A stretch of 64,000 nucleotides of DNA, from the NCBI GenBank assembly GCA_041853585.1, contig JBGZSM010000092.1, forward strand, positions 46,454 to 110,453. The letters run 5' to 3'. Numbering within the stretch: position 1 is the first letter of the stretch; each line of letters begins with the position of its first letter. Positions 59,681-64,000 of this stretch are shown piece after piece. Source of the stretch: JAUNKE01 sp041853585. GTDB taxonomy: Bacteria; Bacillota; Clostridia; Peptostreptococcales; Filifactoraceae. The position numbers and the translations under genes were made by a program. The notes below the pieces were generated by a model. The model was not told the origin of the DNA and did not search any database. It saw only the letters and a program-made list of their open reading frames with translations.

Positions 59681-61378
59681 CTAAGATATTCTTCCCCTCT
59701 CCATTTCATAAACCGTATCGACAATATTCATCGTTGACTTTCGATGCGATACCAAGACGACGGTTTTTTCATGACAGCTTTCATTCAGCGATTTGAGAAT
59801 AATCCCTTCATTCAACGAATCCAGATTGCTCGTCGGCTCATCCAGCAAAATGAAAGGTGCATCGTTGAGGAACGCTCTTGCAATTCCGATTCGTTGTTTT
59901 TCGCCGCCCGACAAAGTATCGCCGAGCTCGCCGACCTGCGTATCATAGCCATTCGGCAATTCCGAAATGAAATGATGAATCGAAGCCTTCTTCGCCGCCT
60001 CGACGATTTCTTCTCGGCTTGCATCCAATTTTCCAATCGAAATATTGTTTGCGATGCTGTCGTGGAACAGATGCGTTTCCTGCGTTACATAGGCTTGCAT
60101 ATTTCTCAGATTGTTCGTATTGATTTCACGAACATCATTGTTTGAAATATGAACATTTCCGTCCTGCACATCCCAAAAACGCATCAGCAATTTGAGAATC
60201 GTGGATTTTCCGGAGCCGCTGACTCCATGAAGTCCTACAACTTTTCCTTTCGGGAAATCGATGGATACATTGTCCAAAATCTTTTCATCTCCGTAAGAAA
60301 AATGCACATTGCTTAATTTTGCACCGTCGAAGTCAACCGATACCTTGCCCGTAATCTCTTCCACCTTCGGCTGTTCTTCCAAAAGGCTGAGCACGCGCTC
60401 ACCGCAAGCCAAAGTATGATGCAGATTGTTGGACAGATTCGAAAGTGCAACCACCGGACCGAATGAGCCCATCATCGCAATGACCGAAATGAGCATCTGC
60501 TCATAGCTGACCGAACCGCTGCGATAGAGGCTCAACATCAAAAACAACATTGCGAAAGAGAATACCAAAATCGCCATATTGGTCGTAGCTCGCTGAGAAG
60601 CTTCCAAACGATTGAGCACCTTCTGCGTTTTTGAAATCTCTGCGGAATAATCATCCATCCCGCGCAATCTTTTTTCGCCGCAGGAATATTGAATGGTCTC
60701 ATCCAAACCGCGCAACGAATCGAGAATATAGCTGTTGAAATCCCCAAGCTGATTGCGAAGCTCCATTCCCTTCGCCGAGCCGCGACTTCCATGATGAATC
60801 GGAATAGCAACTCCGACGACAAGATATGCCAGCGCCGCAAGCAGTCCCGCATAGACGGAGCTCTTTCCGATGAAGAACACCATAATCAGCGAAGTAAGCA
60901 CGCCGATAGCAATCGGCGAAATCGTATGCGCATAAAATACTTCCAACAATTCAATATCGGAGGTGATAAGCGAAATCAGATTCCCTTTGTCACGACCTTC
61001 CAATTTTGCCGGACAAAGCTTACGCAAAACCGTAAAAATCTTGTTTCGAATAATCGCCAAAATTTTGAATGCGATGTAGTGATTGCAATATTGTTCTCCA
61101 TAATGGAAAACGCTGCGAAGAATCGCAAGTGAAATAAGAAGTACAAAAATCTTTCCAAGCGGAAGTCCGCTCAAAAGATACACGGAGTCCGCCGGCACTT
61201 CCCCGACCATCTGAAGCACCCCGAAGGTTGCCAAAATCGTCAGGAAGATGGCGCACAAAAATCCGACCACACCCAAGGTAATCGCCATCAGCATTACCGG
61301 CAACAAAGGCTTGACGAGTCCAATCAACTGACTCATAATCGTAAAGCCCGTTCTTCTGTTTTGTGTTTTGTTTTCCAT
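59681..61378 (-). CDS. ABC exporter half-protein, CydC-like
   Basis: A 565-residue protein with six membrane helices (about 15-310) and a C-terminal ATPase: Walker A GVSGSGKSTILKLL, signature DTLSGGEKQRIGIARAF, Walker B FILLDEPTSNLD. It forms a pair with the preceding 597-residue half. Such pairs resemble CydDC, which in other bacteria exports thiols or affects haem and cytochrome bd assembly, but could move other substrates. Starts one base into the preceding stop (TAATG). Confidence 0.85.
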   Translation of the reverse strand: MENKTQNRRTGFTIMSQLIGLVKPLLPVMLMAITLGVVGFLCAIFLTILATFGVLQMVGEVPADSVYLLSGLPLGKIFVLLISLAILRSVFHYGEQYCNHYIAFKILAIIRNKIFTVLRKLCPAKLEGRDKGNLISLITSDIELLEVFYAHTISPIAIGVLTSLIMVFFIGKSSVYAGLLAALAYLVVGVAIPIHHGSRGSAKGMELRNQLGDFNSYILDSLRGLDETIQYSCGEKRLRGMDDYSAEISKTQKVLNRLEASQRATTNMAILVFSFAMLFLMLSLYRSGSVSYEQMLISVIAMMGSFGPVVALSNLSNNLHHTLACGERVLSLLEEQPKVEEITGKVSVDFDGAKLSNVHFSYGDEKILDNVSIDFPKGKVVGLHGVSGSGKSTILKLLMRFWDVQDGNVHISNNDVREINTNNLRNMQAYVTQETHLFHDSIANNISIGKLDASREEIVEAAKKASIHHFISELPNGYDTQVGELGDTLSGGEKQRIGIARAFLNDAPFILLDEPTSNLDSLNEGIILKSLNESCHEKTVVLVSHRKSTMNIVDTVYEMERGRIS

Positions 61379-63171
61379 TACGCCATCACCTCCCCGCTCT
61401 TCAAATTGTACTTCCCTTTATTCTTCATTTCATTTTTTCTCTCCAATGAAGTCGCATAATCCTCCAACGACTTCTGATGCTCATACAGATTTTTGTATGC
61501 GCCGCCCTGCTCCATCAACTCATGATGCGTGCCATGCTGCGAAATTTTTCCATGCTCAAGCATATAGATGCAATCGGAATTCACAACATTGGCAAGTCGA
61601 TGCGAAATCAAAATAATCGTCTTGGTTTTCGCAAGTTCATGAATGACCTTCATAATGAGCTCTTCACTTTCCATATCGATATTGGAAGTCGCTTCGTCAA
61701 AAATATACACCGGCGTATCATGTAAAATCGCTCGCGCCAGCGCAAGTCGCTGCTTTTGTCCCCCGGACAGATTGCTCGCATTCTCCAAAATCGCCGTATC
61801 CAATCCGTTTTGACTGTCCACAAAGCCGAGCAGATTTACCTTCTCGAGCGCCGCTCGCATTTCTTTTTCGCTCGCATCCGGCTTTGCCATTTTCAGATTG
61901 TCCGCCACCGTTCCTTTGAACAGATAGCTGTTGTGCGAAACGGATGTAATCTTTTCCATCAAACTTTGCTCGTTGATTTCGCTGAGCTCCATCGAATTGG
62001 TGAGCACATTGCCCTCATAACCCTGATTGCGTCCCATAATAATACCCGCAATCGTCGATTTTCCGCTTCCCGAAGTTCCGACAAGCGATGTAAAACTTCC
62101 CGCCGTCGATTGTATATTGACACCTTTGAGAATTTGACGCTCCTCATTGTATGCAAAATGCACATCTCTAAAAGTGATATTGAGCTCATCGCCGTCGATT
62201 GTTTGCGTTTTTTCCTTTGGCTCCGGCAAATCAAGCAATGCAAAAATCTTATCGCTCGCCACCATTCCGTTCATCGCGATGTGGAAGAACGAGCCGAGCA
62301 ATCGAAGCGGAATAAAGAATTCCGCCGCCAACAGAATAATCATCATCATGCCGGCAAAGGTAACATTGCCGCCCAAAAACTCTTTGAGCACGACAATCAT
62401 ACCGACCGCTGCACCGCCATAAGCGATGATGTCCATGACGGAAGTGGAATTGAGCTGCATCGTAAGAACACGCATGGTTGCGATTCTGAATTTCTCGGAT
62501 TCATCGTCCATCTTGAGCGATGCCGCGCCATCCGCCTGATAGATTTTGAGCGTTGTCAAACCCTGCAGATTTTCCAAAAAACTGTCGCCAAGTCCGGTAT
62601 AGATTCCCCAATACTTGTTCAGCAAGCGCTTCGCCACCTTTTGAACAAGGACGATTGAAAAAGGAATTAGCGGCACACAAATCAAAAGCACCAAGCTCGC
62701 TTTGAAATTGACAAAAGATAGAATCACAAAAAGCGTGAGCGGTGCAACCAAGCTGTAAATCAGCTGAGAAAGATATTTCCCAAAATAAATTTCAAGCTGC
62801 TCGACTCCTTCCGCCGCCATCTGCACTACCTCGGCGGTACTGACGCTCTTGCGATATCCGGCGCCTAATCTCAGCAGCTTGCTGTAAATGCGGTCACGCA
62901 AAATTCTTTTGACATCGACGCTCGCTTCATACGATGCATACGATGCTTTTTTGTCAAAAAATATTCGTAGAACAATCGTAATCACAGCCTGTACGCCAAA
63001 GTACATCATGCTGCTCGTTTCCAAATTGCCCATCAATGCAGCTTCCAGCAATTTGGCAATCGAATAAATAAGAATGATTTGGCAAATTAGCGAAAACCAC
63101 ATCCAAATCACCTGATGAATAATATACTTCTTTGCCTCGGACAAAAGATGTATCAATCTCTTTTTAATCAT
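61378..63171 (-). CDS. ABC exporter half-protein, CydD-like
   Basis: A 597-residue protein with six membrane helices (about 12-310) and an ATPase: Walker A GTSGSGKSTIAGII, signature NLSGGQKQRLALARAIL, Walker B VYIFDEATSNID. Walker B Glu is present in both halves, so both sites may be active. Starts in an ATGA overlap with the YgbA-like gene upstream. CydD-like assignment is by domain order and pairing only. Confidence 0.85.
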   Translation of the reverse strand: MIKKRLIHLLSEAKKYIIHQVIWMWFSLICQIILIYSIAKLLEAALMGNLETSSMMYFGVQAVITIVLRIFFDKKASYASYEASVDVKRILRDRIYSKLLRLGAGYRKSVSTAEVVQMAAEGVEQLEIYFGKYLSQLIYSLVAPLTLFVILSFVNFKASLVLLICVPLIPFSIVLVQKVAKRLLNKYWGIYTGLGDSFLENLQGLTTLKIYQADGAASLKMDDESEKFRIATMRVLTMQLNSTSVMDIIAYGGAAVGMIVVLKEFLGGNVTFAGMMMIILLAAEFFIPLRLLGSFFHIAMNGMVASDKIFALLDLPEPKEKTQTIDGDELNITFRDVHFAYNEERQILKGVNIQSTAGSFTSLVGTSGSGKSTIAGIIMGRNQGYEGNVLTNSMELSEINEQSLMEKITSVSHNSYLFKGTVADNLKMAKPDASEKEMRAALEKVNLLGFVDSQNGLDTAILENASNLSGGQKQRLALARAILHDTPVYIFDEATSNIDMESEELIMKVIHELAKTKTIILISHRLANVVNSDCIYMLEHGKISQHGTHHELMEQGGAYKNLYEHQKSLEDYATSLERKNEMKNKGKYNLKSGEVMA

Positions 63172-63518
63172 TTTTTCTTCTCCATCTTTTTATTTTTTAT
63201 CTCCGCGACGATGTGTTTGATGGACACAATCGGATGATGTAAAAGCATCCACGGTCCGCAAAATCTCATCACCTCTCGGATTTTCGCACGCATTTCAGGC
63301 TTGTAACAATGTACCTTGCAATTGGAACAAAAAGTTTTTTCTTCCATAAAAGGACATTTGCTCGCTCGCTGCTTCGCGTATTCCAAAAGCGCCTGGCAAT
63401 CTTCACAAAGCTCGCCATTCGTGTGATGTTTTTTTCGACAATAAACAACAATCATCTCGGATACGAGCTGAATTTCTTTATCGCGCTTTTCCTCAATCAA
63501 ATTGACAAGTTCCGGCAT
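63168..63518 (-). CDS. YgbA-like nitrous-oxide-stimulated-promoter family protein
   Basis: A 116-residue cytoplasmic protein with four to six conserved Cys in the pattern CxxCxxLxxYAxxRxxxCPF, FCSNCKVHCYKPEMRAKIREVMRFCGPWMLLHHP. This matches the YgbA_NO family, which is controlled by NO-responsive regulators and important under nitrosative stress in enteric bacteria. Start ATG 63518 is behind TTAGGAGAGTTT. First gene of an operon with the CydDC-like exporter; ABC exporter starts four bases before its end. Confidence 0.8.
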   Translation of the reverse strand: MPELVNLIEEKRDKEIQLVSEMIVVYCRKKHHTNGELCEDCQALLEYAKQRASKCPFMEEKTFCSNCKVHCYKPEMRAKIREVMRFCGPWMLLHHPIVSIKHIVAEIKNKKMEKKK

Positions 63519-63576
63519 AAACTCTCCTAATCTTACCAACATTTGCTTGTAATCAGCAACCAAAACTCCTACAATT

Positions 63577-63605
63577 TATATACCATAGTACACCCCCTAT
63601 GTCAA
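63577..63605 (-). promoter_or_regulatory. Promoter of the YgbA-like/exporter operon
   Basis: Minus-strand TTGACA (63605-63600), 17 bases, TATATA (63582-63577). CATAG and CTATG arms (63584-63588 and 63597-63601) inside the spacer form a small inverted repeat and could be an operator. Confidence 0.75.
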
Positions 63606-63964
63606 TATAAAATCGCATTTACAGACAAATGAAGTTAGACAGGATAACTCCGATATTTTTCTCAAAATCATTCCAAACACAAGATTATAAATTCAAAATA
63701 AAATTTAGCGCTCTATTTTTTTCAAAAATTTTTTCAGCATAAATTCAAAGTCGGAAAAGAAATTTTGCTCAAAAAAATGGCAAGCTCATAAGAGCAAGCC
63801 ATCTTTTCAAAAATTATTTTTTGCTTATATTCTTTTCCAAAATCTTCTTCGTAAAATTTTAGGTAAGTTGTAAAATCAAATGCATAGTAATAAATAAGTA
63901 TAGAAAAAGTCATGAAGATACTGTATACTAAGTTCGACCAAAAAATCAGTAAAGGAGTATCCAC
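63606..63964. other. AT-rich intergenic region near the right edge
   Basis: Contains an imperfect hairpin (63778-63808, ATGGCAAGCTC against GAGCAAGCCAT with two mismatches) that may be a terminator, and no credible gene. A short GATACTGTATACTAAG stretch at 63921-63940 may hold a -10 box for the edge gene. Confidence 0.4.
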
Positions 63965-64000
63965 ATGACCCACTCTAAGTATAACACAGATAATAGCAAA
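63965..64000 (+). CDS. Start of an unidentified gene running off the right edge
   Basis: Twelve codons (MTHSKYNTDNSK) follow AAAGGAGTATCCAC, a strong ribosome binding site. Too short to identify. It could be the first gene of a mobile element or of a normal operon. Confidence 0.4.
   Translation, partial: MTHSKYNTDNSK

Noticed and set aside
63734..63973. A 79-codon minus-strand open frame at the right edge
   Set aside because: It covers a hairpin and the ribosome binding site of the plus-strand edge gene; no homology is recognised.

Overview
The window looks like a chromosomal segment of a low-GC, Gram-positive anaerobe of the class Clostridia (Bacillota). The grounds are AT-rich intergenic DNA, strong GGAGG-type ribosome binding sites, TTG and GTG starts, a SCIFF-type radical SAM maturase, a PyrDB/PyrK dihydroorotate dehydrogenase, SipW-type secretion, ABC-F and BlaI/BlaR1 genes. 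I cannot name the species from sequence alone. There are no rRNA genes, no CRISPR array, no prophage and no intact insertion sequence. One tRNA gene (Arg, anticodon TCG) is present.

Layout. 1-8 kb: the edge of a LacI-type regulator, trmB, an acyl carrier protein, an RluA-type pseudouridine synthase, then a gene-poor decayed stretch (2.4-4.5 kb) with small unknown membrane proteins and a broken XRE-type regulator, a methyltransferase/acyltransferase pair, nadK and a YfcE-type phosphodiesterase. 8.2-13 kb: a surface-protein cassette with three proteins carrying SipW-type signal peptides, a large membrane-embedded signal peptidase of the SipW/archaeal type and a DUF5305 protein. 13-18.7 kb: two two-component systems, one NarL/LiaS-like and one a hybrid kinase with an Hpt domain. 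19-28 kb: tRNA-Arg, duplicated Yip1-family proteins, a patatin-like lipase, a short CinA, a TPR/SUFU protein, small unknowns, DUF1643 and a MATE pump. 28-33.5 kb: mbl, murA, an AI-2E-family permease, a SCIFF maturase and a ybaK pseudogene. 33.7-42 kb: a second MATE pump, then the pyrBCFKDE operon, which ends in an unknown 426-residue protein. 42-47 kb: a cobalamin riboswitch followed by a five-gene Opp/Dpp/Nik-type ABC importer. 47-53 kb: an unknown lipoprotein and a BlaI/BlaR1 system facing a divergent small secreted protein. 53-64 kb: hpt, an ABC-F ATPase, a NhaC-type antiporter, a secreted cell-wall pair (NamZ-like muramidase and NodB deacetylase), a YgbA-like protein with a CydDC-like exporter, and the first codons of a gene at the right edge.

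How genes work together. The pyr operon is driven by one strong sigma-70-type promoter at 41708-41736, back to back with the promoter of the riboswitch operon. The B12 riboswitch with its own terminator implies that the ABC importer brings in a corrinoid, cobalt or a related precursor. The SipW cassette most likely secretes a TasA/CalY-like fibre or surface protein, and the adjacent NarL-type system is the obvious candidate regulator. BlaI probably represses both its own operon and the divergent gene, because the same 18-bp operator sits inside both promoters.

For novelty, the strongest items are the riboswitch-controlled Opp-type importer, the SipW cassette with its fused polytopic peptidase and overlapping genes, the SCIFF maturase without a visible precursor peptide, the twin BlaI operators with a sensor-less BlaR1, and several decayed genes and odd low-complexity stretches. 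I found no clear evidence of a completely new system.
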